Shown here one piece after another: positions 1-6,020 of a stretch of DNA of 8,774 nt. A program made the position numbers and the translations under genes. The DNA comes from Candidatus Peregrinibacteria bacterium RIFCSPLOWO2_01_FULL_39_12 (GTDB lineage: Bacteria > Patescibacteriota > Gracilibacteria > UBA1369 > LOWO2-01-FULL-3). Each line of letters starts with the position of its first letter. The first letter of the stretch is position 1. The notes below the pieces were generated by a model. The model ran no database searches. It worked only from the letters and a program-made list of their open reading frames with translations, and was not told the origin of the DNA. The stretch is from contig MFXA01000043.1 in assembly GCA_001787455.1 (NCBI GenBank), positions 25,118 through 33,891 of the forward strand, written 5' to 3'.

Positions 1-101
1 TTTTGACCTTCCGCGGGTTTTGCAGCTTCAGCTGACCCAGCGCCCGCTTCTGGCTTTGGATCAACTCCTGTCCCCTCCCCAGATTTATCAGGTCCACCCA
101 T
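1..101 (-). CDS. 5' end of an unknown gene, running off the left edge
   Basis: An open frame starts with ATG at 101 and continues through base 1 without a stop (33 codons visible). The visible part is rich in Gly, Pro, Ala, Glu and Lys (it begins MGGPDKSGEG), looks disordered and acidic, and shows no signal peptide or recognisable domain. A second in-frame ATG lies at 113. I prefer 101 because the promoter at 127-155 then gives a -10-to-start distance of 25 nt, like the 21-30 nt at the other promoters here; ATG 113 would leave 13 nt. It lies downstream of the lipoprotein gene on the same strand but has its own promoter. Function cannot be inferred from this fragment. Confidence 0.55.
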   Translation of the reverse strand, partial: MGGPDKSGEGTGVDPKPEAGAGSAEAAKPAEGQ

Positions 102-126
102 ATTCACAAACATTACAAATCCATAT

Positions 127-155
127 ATTTTAGCACAAAAACACCGCCTACACAA
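127..155 (-). promoter_or_regulatory. Promoter for the left-edge gene (extended -10)
   Basis: Read on the minus strand: -35 TTGTGT (155-150), a 17-bp spacer, then extended -10 TGCTAAAAT (135-127). The -10 block is identical to that of the plus-strand promoter at 8496-8504. Initiation would fall near 120, giving a leader of about 20 nt to the ATG at 101. Confidence 0.55.
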
Positions 156-186
156 TCGTCCCCGGCGATCTCAAGTCAGATCATTA

Positions 187-1362
187 TCATTTTCCTTCAC
201 TTATCCAATCTATTATAGCCTCTCGCTTCTCATTTCTCTCGCGTTCCTCTGCCTCATTCTTCATTTTTTCATATCCTGCGCGTGTTTCAGCACAAACTCC
301 GTCAGGATCCGGAGCCAAAGTATGACCAATCTGCGTCTGCACGGAAATATTTTTTCTAGTTTCATCAGCATATTCAAAAGGAGACACAATTATATAATTA
401 ACACGCTGTTCTCTCATATATCTAACCGCTTCCCTCAAATGTAAACTTCCGGCAACAATAACCGCAAAATTATTATCAGATCGTAGCGCCACATCCACTT
501 CTTTCCTTGGAGCATCTATATGTCTATTCTTAGAAAAAGCAGCTAACGCATCTGTTTCGGCATGGTGTGGCGCGCAAAAACAATCAACAACGCGATCGGA
601 TCTGTCACCTGCCTCAAATTTGGCTTTAGCTTGAGGAAAATTCATAGACGAATCATCACCACAGCCAAGCTGCTCAGGAGAAACTGCTAAAACAGAAAAA
701 GCCCTGGCGGTACTTTCAATCCTAGTAACTTCATCCAGTTCTGATAAAGTATAAACGGGCAAAGAATTAATACCCTTTGAGCCATAAGATGCAATCAAAC
801 ATGCCGAAGCGCCATTCCACGGAGATGTACCGACAAACCGTCTGGCAGAACGTATCCTGGATAAATCATCGGGATTTAGAGCAATCTCCCTTATTTGAGC
901 CAATTCATCACCTTCAACCTGCGCCAAAGCGTCAGCGGTAAACCCAGGTGTGGAATTTTCCTGGACCAAGTCAACAATTCCATGTTTTCTAATTAAATCA
1001 GCCACATTATCATAAGTACACTTTTGATACCTCTCGAAGCGTTGCATAAGCACAGGATCATCCGTATAGCCGGGATGCACATCGGCAAAAACAATAACAG
1101 TTTTTGCTTTTTCGCTCTCAAAATGACTGTCAACCACAGTTGCACCGGAAACAGGGGTATATTCGTAAAATCCAAATCTTTCCTTAGTGACCTCCTTCTG
1201 AACAACATCTAAAGCTTTTTTTACATCCCTGCACCCGGTCAAAACTAGACCTGCAAACATAGCACCGACAGTAGCTCCTAATCCGAAAATTAAACGACGC
1301 CTGCCGGAATCACAATCTGTAACAGGCTCATCCTCCCTCCTTGTATCAACATCTCTCGGCAT
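187..1362 (-). CDS. Predicted lipoprotein of unknown function (391 aa)
   Basis: The N-terminus has an arginine-rich n-region (R21-R22-R23), a hydrophobic segment (about 24-42) and a lipobox L41-T42-G43-C44. This predicts a membrane-anchored lipoprotein; the triple Arg followed by LIFG loosely recalls a Tat signal. The mature part has a hydrophobic strand ending in A-D-V-H96, then D-L-V-Q-E135, and near the C-terminus a strand ending in G305-S-L-H308 followed by a helix. Two well-separated strand-His motifs plus an early Glu vaguely resemble the TIKI/TraB/ChaN/erythromycin-esterase type of fold, but I do not recognise a family and assign no activity. The C-terminus (about 360-388) is a charged Glu/Arg/Lys helix. 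M1 is the only ATG that keeps the signal sequence, and a good promoter lies just upstream (1393-1421). No Shine-Dalgarno sequence precedes it. Confidence 0.8.
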   Translation of the reverse strand: MPRDVDTRREDEPVTDCDSGRRRLIFGLGATVGAMFAGLVLTGCRDVKKALDVVQKEVTKERFGFYEYTPVSGATVVDSHFESEKAKTVIVFADVHPGYTDDPVLMQRFERYQKCTYDNVADLIRKHGIVDLVQENSTPGFTADALAQVEGDELAQIREIALNPDDLSRIRSARRFVGTSPWNGASACLIASYGSKGINSLPVYTLSELDEVTRIESTARAFSVLAVSPEQLGCGDDSSMNFPQAKAKFEAGDRSDRVVDCFCAPHHAETDALAAFSKNRHIDAPRKEVDVALRSDNNFAVIVAGSLHLREAVRYMREQRVNYIIVSPFEYADETRKNISVQTQIGHTLAPDPDGVCAETRAGYEKMKNEAEERERNEKREAIIDWISEGK

Positions 1363-1392
1363 ATTCTAGAACTTTTAAAAATTCAAGAAGAT

Positions 1393-1421
1393 AATCTAGC
1401 ACAATAAGTAGAGCTTGTCAA
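1393..1421 (-). promoter_or_regulatory. Strong promoter for the lipoprotein gene
   Basis: Read on the minus strand: a perfect -35 TTGACA (1421-1416), a 17-bp spacer, and extended -10 TGCTAGATT (1401-1393). This is the best sigma-70-type match in the window. Initiation near 1386 gives a leader of about 24 nt with no Shine-Dalgarno sequence. It makes the lipoprotein gene independent of the pyr operon upstream. Confidence 0.75.
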
Positions 1422-1467
1422 CTGCCTGGAGCTAAAAGACTTATTTCCAACGCACAATATAGCTTTC

Positions 1468-1493
1468 AAGAAAAACTTGGCTTACTCAAGCCA
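1468..1493 (-). terminator. Probable Rho-independent terminator after pyrF
   Basis: On the minus strand a 6-bp stem TGGCTT / AAGCCA (1493-1478) with loop GAGT is followed at once by AGTTTTTCTT (down to 1468). Stem plus U-tract fits an intrinsic terminator for transcripts coming from pyrF and the palindromic element. The stem is short, so strength is uncertain. It sits before the lipoprotein promoter. Confidence 0.45.
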
Positions 1494-1509
1494 TAATCTG
1501 TCGGACTCC

Positions 1510-1523
1510 CCGCCCCGGGGCGG
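1510..1523. repeat. GC-only perfect palindrome
   Basis: CCGCCCCGGGGCGG is a 14-bp perfect palindrome made only of G and C, in an otherwise AT-rich intergenic stretch. As RNA it could form a 5-bp GC stem with a four-base loop on either strand. There is no U-tract directly behind it on either strand, so it is not an obvious terminator. It may be a protein-binding site or a short dispersed palindrome. Confidence 0.5.
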
Positions 1524-1550
1524 CGTATATACAAATTAACATATACTATA

Positions 1551-1671
1551 GAACTGCTAAAAATTGCTACAACGCAAGGAAACAAGCCATTTACGACAAA
1601 GCTGTACTAAGCAAGTACAGCGAGGAGGAAATGGCAAAGTTGACACAGCGGTGTACAATTTTTAGCAGTTC
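1551..1671. repeat. 121-bp long-hairpin element, MITE-like or structured RNA
   Basis: The ends are a perfect 16-bp inverted repeat: GAACTGCTAAAAATTG (1551-1566) and its complement (1656-1671). Pairing continues inward: bulged C1567, TACA/TGTA (1568-1571 with 1652-1655), one mismatch, CGC/GCG (1573-1575 with 1648-1650), AAC/GTT (1581-1583 with 1639-1641), GCCATTT/AAATGGC (1586-1592 with 1629-1635), and an apical 8-bp stem GCTGTACT/AGTACAGC (1601-1608 with 1614-1621) with loop AAGCA. About 41 base pairs in total make one rod-like hairpin on either strand. The right end supplies the last two bases of the pyrF stop (TGA, 1672-1670). No target-site duplication is visible. It could be a non-autonomous mobile element, a REP-like palindrome or a 3'-end RNA structure. 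Confidence 0.75.
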
Positions 1672-2602
1672 ATTCCAAATCCTTCTTCATCTCCAAAACT
1701 GCCGCCCTAGCCGCCTCGCAATATGAAACATCCGGCATCCCCATCTTCTCATAAGCAAAAATAATCCCGCGGCTGTTATTAACAATCGCACCAAGCCCGT
1801 CCTTATTAAAGCAAACTTTCACATCCTCAGCCGTACCGCCCTGCGCCCCATATCCGGGCACTAAAAAAATTGTATTTGGCATAATCTTTCTCAAAAGTTT
1901 TGCTTGAGAAGGATAAGTCGCCCCGACCACGGCTCCCACAAAACTATAGCCGCTCTTACCTGTTTCATTAGCCCCCCAGCTATCAACAAGATGCCCCAAA
2001 ACTTCATACACAGTTTTTCCATCTTTCATTTCCAAATCCTGCAAATCCCCGCTACTTTTGTTTGAAGTTTTCACAAGGACAAAAATCCCCTTTCCATACC
2101 TTTTACATTCCTCAACAAACGGCTTCACCCCATCCCATCCCAAATAAGGATTAACTGTCAACGAATCCGCGTCAAAAATCGGGGTAATAACCTCATTTTC
2201 GCCTCCAAACATAGAAACTTCCCCCAAATACGCCTGAGCATACGCCTCCGCAGTCGACCCGATATCATTTCTTTTAACATCCGCAATAGTCAGCAAACCC
2301 TTACTTTTAGCATATTTAAGCGTCTGCTCATAGCACCAAATCCCGTTGTGTCCGTAAATTTCATAAAAGGCAATTTGCGGTTTAACCGCAGGCACTAAAT
2401 CGCAAACAGCATCAATTATTCCCTTATTAAACTCCAGAATCGCATCCACAGCCATAGTGGTCGGAGATTTATCTTTTTGATCCAAAGCTTTTCGGACAAT
2501 ATACGCTGGGATTTTATCAAGGCGCGGATCCAGCCCCACGCAAATCGGATTACCTTTCTTCTTTATCGCCTCAATCAGCCTGTCTGCAAAATGTTTGGTC
2601 AT
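1670..2602 (-). CDS. pyrF: Orotidine 5'-phosphate decarboxylase, long type-2 form
   Basis: This enzyme catalyses the last step of UMP synthesis, OMP to UMP plus CO2, in the cytoplasm. Visible signatures are G-L-D25-P-R near the N-terminus, V-K74-P-Q, the catalytic D108-V-K110-R-N-D113-I-G-S-T block, P249-G-Y-G-A-Q and the phosphate-binding N-S-R278-G. At 310 aa it is well above the roughly 230-240 aa of the common form and fits the longer subfamily 2, with an insert around residues 180-220. ATG 2602 begins right before the conserved N-terminal helix. It is separated from the rest of the pyr operon by the TA module and has its own extended -10 upstream. Its TGA stop lies at the edge of the 121-bp palindromic element. 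Confidence 0.95.
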   Translation of the reverse strand: MTKHFADRLIEAIKKKGNPICVGLDPRLDKIPAYIVRKALDQKDKSPTTMAVDAILEFNKGIIDAVCDLVPAVKPQIAFYEIYGHNGIWCYEQTLKYAKSKGLLTIADVKRNDIGSTAEAYAQAYLGEVSMFGGENEVITPIFDADSLTVNPYLGWDGVKPFVEECKRYGKGIFVLVKTSNKSSGDLQDLEMKDGKTVYEVLGHLVDSWGANETGKSGYSFVGAVVGATYPSQAKLLRKIMPNTIFLVPGYGAQGGTAEDVKVCFNKDGLGAIVNNSRGIIFAYEKMGMPDVSYCEAARAAVLEMKKDLE

Positions 2603-2623
2603 AAATTTTCTTATATCAAAAAA

Positions 2624-2632
2624 ACTTTAGCA
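2624..2632 (-). promoter_or_regulatory. pyrF promoter (extended -10)
   Basis: Minus-strand TGCTAAAGT (2632-2624), preceded by TTTG, matches the extended -10 blocks at 127-135 and 8496-8504. No convincing -35 is seen at 16-18 bp (the region reads CTTTTCCG). The start codon lies 21 nt downstream of the -10. This would keep pyrF expressed even when the TA promoter is repressed. Confidence 0.5.
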
Positions 2633-2660
2633 CAAAGATAACAGACGGAAAAGACTTAAA

Positions 2661-2804
2661 TCATAGCTTTCCCTCAATTTCACCGCAAAGAGCTTCATCA
2701 ATTTTATCATTATCCGAAGCGTACTTTCCCCATTTAAACATACCAATAAAAGGATATTTCTTTTTCAATGCTTCTTCATCTTTCTTAGATTTTCTCTTAA
2801 TCAT
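2661..2804 (-). CDS. 47-aa mini-antitoxin-like gene (toxin-binding tail only)
   Basis: ATG at 2804 overlaps the toxin stop codon as ATGA, a typical translational-coupling junction. The product is 47 aa and highly charged (it begins MIKRKSKKDEEALKKKYPF). It aligns with the C-terminal part of the antitoxin at 3213-3473: L-K-K-K-Y-P against L-K-A-K-F-P, then N-D-K-I-D-E-A-L-C-G (32-41) against N-D-K-I-D-D-F-L-Y-G (72-81), with a 3-residue gap between the blocks. The ribbon-helix-helix DNA-binding half is missing. I infer it may bind and neutralise the PIN toxin without repressing the operon. Alternatively it is the remnant of a duplicated antitoxin gene. It is short, so coding status is not certain, but the overlap and similarity support it. 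Confidence 0.65.
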   Translation of the reverse strand: MIKRKSKKDEEALKKKYPFIGMFKWGKYASDNDKIDEALCGEIEGKL

Positions 2805-3229
2805 CCCCCATCTAATAAATTGTTAAAACCGACAATCGTAAAATCATTATCCAAAGTAAGAACATTATTAATTTTCATTTCTTTCATAACGGAAAAACTC
2901 ACACAATCTGTGGAACTGAAATAATGATCTTTATATTTCGTCATTAAACCTATAGCTTCACCAAACAAAGTCTCACTTACACCAAAAACGTTAATTCCAG
3001 AAGAGTAAGAATTAACTATAAATGATAAGACTATTTCCATAGGAACTTTTTTTTTGCATCTCAAAAAAGTAAGCAATTCATCTATAATATAATCAGTCGT
3101 AATCATACTCACGCCTTCGCGAAAACATTTCCGAAACCAATCCGCAACTATGCTATGGTATGGCTCAGTATCCAACACAAATGCAATAAAAGCACTAGTA
3201 TCAATAAAAACTTTATTTTTTCTGTTCAT
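2801..3229 (-). CDS. vapC: PIN-domain toxin (VapC-like ribonuclease)
   Basis: This 142-aa protein has the PIN fold order: hydrophobic strand ending in I-D10-T-S-A, then T-D-Y-I-I-D-E51, S-T-D108 near the third acidic position, and L-T-L-D127-N-D-F close to the end. These acidic residues would bind Mg/Mn for RNA cleavage, as in VapC toxins whose targets are often tRNA or rRNA; the target here is unknown. The open frame extends upstream to 3298, but the conserved start of the domain places initiation at ATG 3229 (or 3235), overlapping the antitoxin end by 17 or 23 nt. Such overlap is typical of TA pairs. No Shine-Dalgarno sequence is well placed (GGAG directly abuts ATG 3229), so translation is probably coupled to the antitoxin. 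The stop overlaps the small gene at 2661-2804. Confidence 0.85.
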   Translation of the reverse strand: MNRKNKVFIDTSAFIAFVLDTEPYHSIVADWFRKCFREGVSMITTDYIIDELLTFLRCKKKVPMEIVLSFIVNSYSSGINVFGVSETLFGEAIGLMTKYKDHYFSSTDCVSFSVMKEMKINNVLTLDNDFTIVGFNNLLDGG

Positions 3230-3473
3230 CTCCATATAAAAAGTCGTCAATTTTATCATTATTAATATCACCCGACTCCCCTTTAATAATTCCAGCAAAT
3301 TTTAAAATCGGAAACTTTGCCTTCAATTCATCCAAACTCATATAAGGCTTAGAAACTAATGTTTTTTCTAAGCTGATTCTTACGACATTTGCAAAAGTGG
3401 TCTTATTTTTTTCAGCTTCCTCCTTTGCCAAGGAATACAAATTATCCGGCAAATATAATTGTGTTCTAACCAT
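3213..3473 (-). CDS. vapB: Ribbon-helix-helix antitoxin of the PIN toxin
   Basis: The gene begins at ATG 3473 and encodes 86 aa. Residues 2-8 (VRTQLYL) form the DNA-contacting beta strand, with helices at about 10-22 and 26-39 giving the ribbon-helix-helix dimer fold. Residues 46-86 form the toxin-neutralising tail, ending in N72-D-K-I-D-D-F-L-Y-G81. An in-frame extension upstream to 3593 exists, but it runs through the promoter and operator palindromes and through the pyrE end, and adds an odd Cys-rich stretch, so I reject it. Two identical 10-bp palindromes around the promoter (3491-3523) are the expected binding sites for autorepression. The symbol is used at family level only. Confidence 0.85.
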   Translation of the reverse strand: MVRTQLYLPDNLYSLAKEEAEKNKTTFANVVRISLEKTLVSKPYMSLDELKAKFPILKFAGIIKGESGDINNDKIDDFLYGDEQKK

Positions 3474-3490
3474 AAAAAATAAAGCTAAAT

Positions 3491-3523
3491 ACTGTATACA
3501 GTATAACATGGCGCTGTATACAG
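3491..3523. promoter_or_regulatory. Twin operator palindromes of the TA module
   Basis: The palindrome CTGTATACAG occurs twice: 3492-3501 (extended to ACTGTATACAGT at 3491-3502) and 3514-3523. The centres are 22 bp apart, about two helical turns, so two antitoxin dimers would sit on the same face of the DNA. One copy overlaps the -10 and the other the -35/spacer of the TA promoter, ideal for autorepression by the ribbon-helix-helix antitoxin. Confidence 0.8.
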
Positions 3524-3528
3524 TACAA
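3500..3528 (-). promoter_or_regulatory. TA-module promoter
   Basis: Read on the minus strand: -35 TTGTAC (3528-3523), a 17-bp spacer, extended -10 TGTTATACT (3508-3500). The antitoxin ATG lies 26 nt downstream of the -10. Both core elements are built partly from the operator palindromes. Confidence 0.7.
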
Positions 3529-3530
3529 CA

Positions 3531-3556
3531 GAAATTTTTGCGACAGCAAAAATTTC
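3531..3556 (-). terminator. Hairpin after pyrE, possible terminator
   Basis: GAAATTTTTGC (3531-3541) and its exact complement (3546-3556) form an 11-bp perfect stem with a 4-base loop, 5 nt behind the pyrE stop. It is AT-rich and has no clear U-tract after it on the minus strand (TGTTGT follows), so termination may be partial. It ends two bases before the -35 of the TA promoter and so separates the pyr transcript from the TA transcript. Confidence 0.5.
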
Positions 3557-3561
3557 CATCT

Positions 3562-4230
3562 CTACACCCCGTATTGCTTCCTGTACTCCTCAATTTTCCC
3601 CATCATCTCATCATCTATATAAACCTGCCCGTTCACTTTCTGTCCATGCAAAGCCTCAATTACTTCATCCAAATGCACTATGGAATAAACCCGCACCCCC
3701 AACCCCTTCTCAATCTCCTCTAAAGCATTTTTACCTTCATTATTTTTTTCCATACGATTCATTGCGATCAAAACCCCAACCACCTGCGGATTCCCATTCT
3801 GTTTCAACATTTCCAAAGTTTCACGGATAGCCGTACCGGCGGTAATCACGTCATCAATCAACAAAACACGAGTCTTTTCCTCCAAAGGCGCTCCAACAAG
3901 CATTTTCCCTTCACCATGATCCTTCGCTTCTTTTCTATTAAAACAAAACGAAATTTCCTTCCCAAAGTCGGAATGCAAAACACTTGTCGTTGCAACGGAT
4001 AACGGAATTCCCTTATACGCCGGTCCGAAAATCACATCAGCCTTAACTTCGCTATCCAAAAACGCCTGTGCGTAAGCCCGCCCAAGTTCGGCAATTAATT
4101 CTCCTGTATAAAAACTCCCGATATTCAAAAAATAAGGCGCAATCCGTCCGCTTTTCAAAGTAAATTCGCCAAACTTCAACGCATGGGCTTTCACCAAAAG
4201 TTCAATAAAATCTTTTTTATACTGTTTCAT
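3562..4230 (-). CDS. pyrE: Orotate phosphoribosyltransferase
   Basis: This enzyme converts orotate plus PRPP to OMP and pyrophosphate. The 222-aa protein has the PRPP-binding signature V122-L-L-I-D-D-V-I-T-A-G-T-A134 and the flexible catalytic loop R99-K-E-A-K-D-H-G106. It also has an early F-T-L-K-S-G-R segment (23-29) and I-F-G-P-A-Y-K-G-I-P (67-76), all typical of PyrE. Length is normal. ATG 4230 overlaps the pyrK stop as ATGA, so the two are probably translationally coupled. It is the last gene of the contiguous pyr block; a hairpin and the TA module follow. Confidence 0.96.
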   Translation of the reverse strand: MKQYKKDFIELLVKAHALKFGEFTLKSGRIAPYFLNIGSFYTGELIAELGRAYAQAFLDSEVKADVIFGPAYKGIPLSVATTSVLHSDFGKEISFCFNRKEAKDHGEGKMLVGAPLEEKTRVLLIDDVITAGTAIRETLEMLKQNGNPQVVGVLIAMNRMEKNNEGKNALEEIEKGLGVRVYSIVHLDEVIEALHGQKVNGQVYIDDEMMGKIEEYRKQYGV

Positions 4231-5051
4231 ATCGTTTTTTTAAAGAAATATTGTTTTTTGCCCTGAGCATCCCTGTGATACTGCCCGACTTCAGGCAATT
4301 TTCTCAAATAATCCCAGCTCATGACAGGACCTTTTTTACAAACCAAATCACCGGTATCATCAATAGCACATTGTCCGCAAACTCCAATGCCGCACTTCAT
4401 ATATTTTTCAACGGATATATAACAAGAAACTTTTTTCGCAAAAGAAATTTCGCCGACAGCTTTCATCATAACTTCCGGCCCGCACGTAAAAACTTTATCA
4501 ACTTTACTTTTACCCAAAACTTCTTCCAAAATTTTAGTTATATACCCTTTCACTCCCACAGATCCGTCATCAGTAGCAATTTGAAGATTAACTCCGAGCC
4601 CGAGAATTTTATGAGTATAAATAAGAAGATCTTTATTCCTCGCGCCCATTAAAAAATCCACATTGCATCCTGCTGAAACAGCTTCGTGCGCCGCAAAATA
4701 CATTGGCGCAACACCATATCCGCCTGCGACAAGAACAATTTTTTGCCCATTACCAATCTCGTAATGTGTGCCAAAAGGTCCGCGAATCCCTATCTTGTCC
4801 CCGACTTTCAACTCATGCATGGAAGAAGAAAATCCACCGACTTTACAAACGGTTATCCAAAATTCTCTCCCGTCGGAAAACGCAACAGACATAGGCTTTT
4901 CATCCACTCCAGGGATCCAAACCATTACAAACTGCCCGGGTTTTGCAAAAAGCGGGTAATCAAAAATATAAGTATTGGTCACATCATTTTCACGAATAAT
5001 TTTCTTAATTCTGATTATCCGAAATCTTGTATCGAAACTTTTCATATCCAT
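4227..5051 (-). CDS. pyrK: Dihydroorotate dehydrogenase B, electron-transfer subunit
   Basis: PyrK passes electrons from the FMN of PyrD through a 2Fe-2S cluster and FAD to NAD+. The 274-aa protein shows the FAD-binding region P-G-Q-F-V (38-42) and K52-P-M-S, then G-P-F-G (91-94), the NAD-binding V-A-G-G-Y-G-V-A-P (108-116), T-C-G-P (189-192), and a cysteine cluster C220-x4-C225-x2-C228-x9-C238 for 2Fe-2S. Lys replaces the usual Arg in the RPxS-type FAD motif, a variant I associate with archaeal-like PyrK proteins. ATG 5051 (or the in-frame ATG 5045) lies 41 bp after pyrD, without a Shine-Dalgarno sequence. The gene overlaps pyrE by four bases. Confidence 0.95.
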   Translation of the reverse strand: MDMKSFDTRFRIIRIKKIIRENDVTNTYIFDYPLFAKPGQFVMVWIPGVDEKPMSVAFSDGREFWITVCKVGGFSSSMHELKVGDKIGIRGPFGTHYEIGNGQKIVLVAGGYGVAPMYFAAHEAVSAGCNVDFLMGARNKDLLIYTHKILGLGVNLQIATDDGSVGVKGYITKILEEVLGKSKVDKVFTCGPEVMMKAVGEISFAKKVSCYISVEKYMKCGIGVCGQCAIDDTGDLVCKKGPVMSWDYLRKLPEVGQYHRDAQGKKQYFFKKTI

Positions 5052-5092
5052 AGTATTTTGTTAGATGTGTCACGCACTTCAAGCCATCATGT

Positions 5093-6007
5093 TCAATGCG
5101 CACACCCTATTATTTCTTCAATATTTTTAACTCCGTTTTTCGCACACCAATTTTCCATTTCAGAAACAACCTCGCCAAACCCCTCAGCTCCGCGGTAATA
5201 AACCATAGTTCCGATTCCGACTAACCGCGCCCCGGCCATCATCATCCCAATCGCATCTTCTCCTGTCATAATTCCTCCGGTTCCGATAATCGGAAGCTTA
5301 GTCGCTTTATAAATATCATACACAGCTTTCACGGCAACAGGCTTAATTCCCGGACCGGAAACTCCACCGGACTTATTCGCCAAAATCGGCATTCTCACAT
5401 TTATATCAATTTCCATACCGTACAAAGTGTTTATTGCGCAAAATCCATCGGCACCGCTATCGGCGCACGCAGAAGCAATCTCGCCAATATTGTAAACATT
5501 CGGAGTCAACTTAATAATTATAGGTTTCTTCGTTCGCGCGCGCACAATCTTTGTAACCTTCGCCGAATCACCGGCGACACACGAAAAAGGCTTTCCGTGT
5601 TTATCCTCCACATTCGGACATGCAATATTCACTTCGATAATATCGGGCTTGCATTTCGTAATTTCTTCAGCGAGACGCCCAAAATCGTCAATATTTGCCG
5701 CAACAATACTGGCGATAATCGGAGCAGGTTTTTTCTTTAAATATTCAGGAAAAGTTTCACTCACAGCCTTTTCAATACCCGCATCGGAAAGCCCCACGGC
5801 ATTCAAAAAATAATGCTCGGTCCCAAACATTGTCGGGTTTTTATGCCCAGCATTTTCATTAAGCCAGATGGATTTTGTCGTCACTCCGCCTGCTCCGCAC
5901 CTCACAACATTTTTAAGCGAACTCGCGGTCACCCCTAAAATCCCCGACGCGAGCACGGTCGGATTCTTAAACTTCACTCCGCAAAATTTCACCGAAAGAT
6001 TTGTCAT
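5093..6007 (-). CDS. pyrD: Dihydroorotate dehydrogenase, class 1B catalytic subunit
   Basis: The enzyme oxidises dihydroorotate to orotate with FMN. The 304-aa beta/alpha barrel has T-T-K45-S, N69-A-V-G-L-S, the catalytic-loop motif N127-I-A-C130-P-N132 with Cys as the base (class 1, not the Ser of class 2), I-K166-L-T-P-N and A-I-N193. The FMN phosphate sites are G242-T-G-G and G264-I-G-T. There is no N-terminal membrane segment. With pyrK directly downstream this is the NAD-dependent class 1B heterotetramer, soluble in the cytoplasm. An 80-bp gap with a hairpin separates it from pyrC upstream. No Shine-Dalgarno sequence precedes ATG 6007. Confidence 0.96.
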   Translation of the reverse strand: MTNLSVKFCGVKFKNPTVLASGILGVTASSLKNVVRCGAGGVTTKSIWLNENAGHKNPTMFGTEHYFLNAVGLSDAGIEKAVSETFPEYLKKKPAPIIASIVAANIDDFGRLAEEITKCKPDIIEVNIACPNVEDKHGKPFSCVAGDSAKVTKIVRARTKKPIIIKLTPNVYNIGEIASACADSGADGFCAINTLYGMEIDINVRMPILANKSGGVSGPGIKPVAVKAVYDIYKATKLPIIGTGGIMTGEDAIGMMMAGARLVGIGTMVYYRGAEGFGEVVSEMENWCAKNGVKNIEEIIGCAH

Positions 6008-6020
6008 AACATAATATAAA

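Noticed and set aside
167..182. Hairpin GATCT-6 nt-AGATC after the lipoprotein gene
   Set aside because: Only 5 bp, with no U-tract on the minus strand; not a convincing terminator.
1540..1680. Target-site duplication flanking the 121-bp element
   Set aside because: The bases outside 1551 and 1671 (ACTATA and ATTCCA) do not match, so insertion by a duplicating transposase is not shown.
3236..3298. Upstream extension of the PIN toxin to 3298
   Set aside because: It lies fully inside the antitoxin in another frame; the PIN domain begins right after ATG 3229.
3474..3593. N-terminal extension of the antitoxin to 3593
   Set aside because: It runs through the promoter, both operator palindromes and the pyrE end, and adds a Cys-rich stretch foreign to the family.
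4686..5198. Plus-strand open frames over pyrK and pyrD (also 4251-4652, 6154-6714)
   Set aside because: Antisense to clear enzymes, unusual composition, no leader or promoter; shadow frames.
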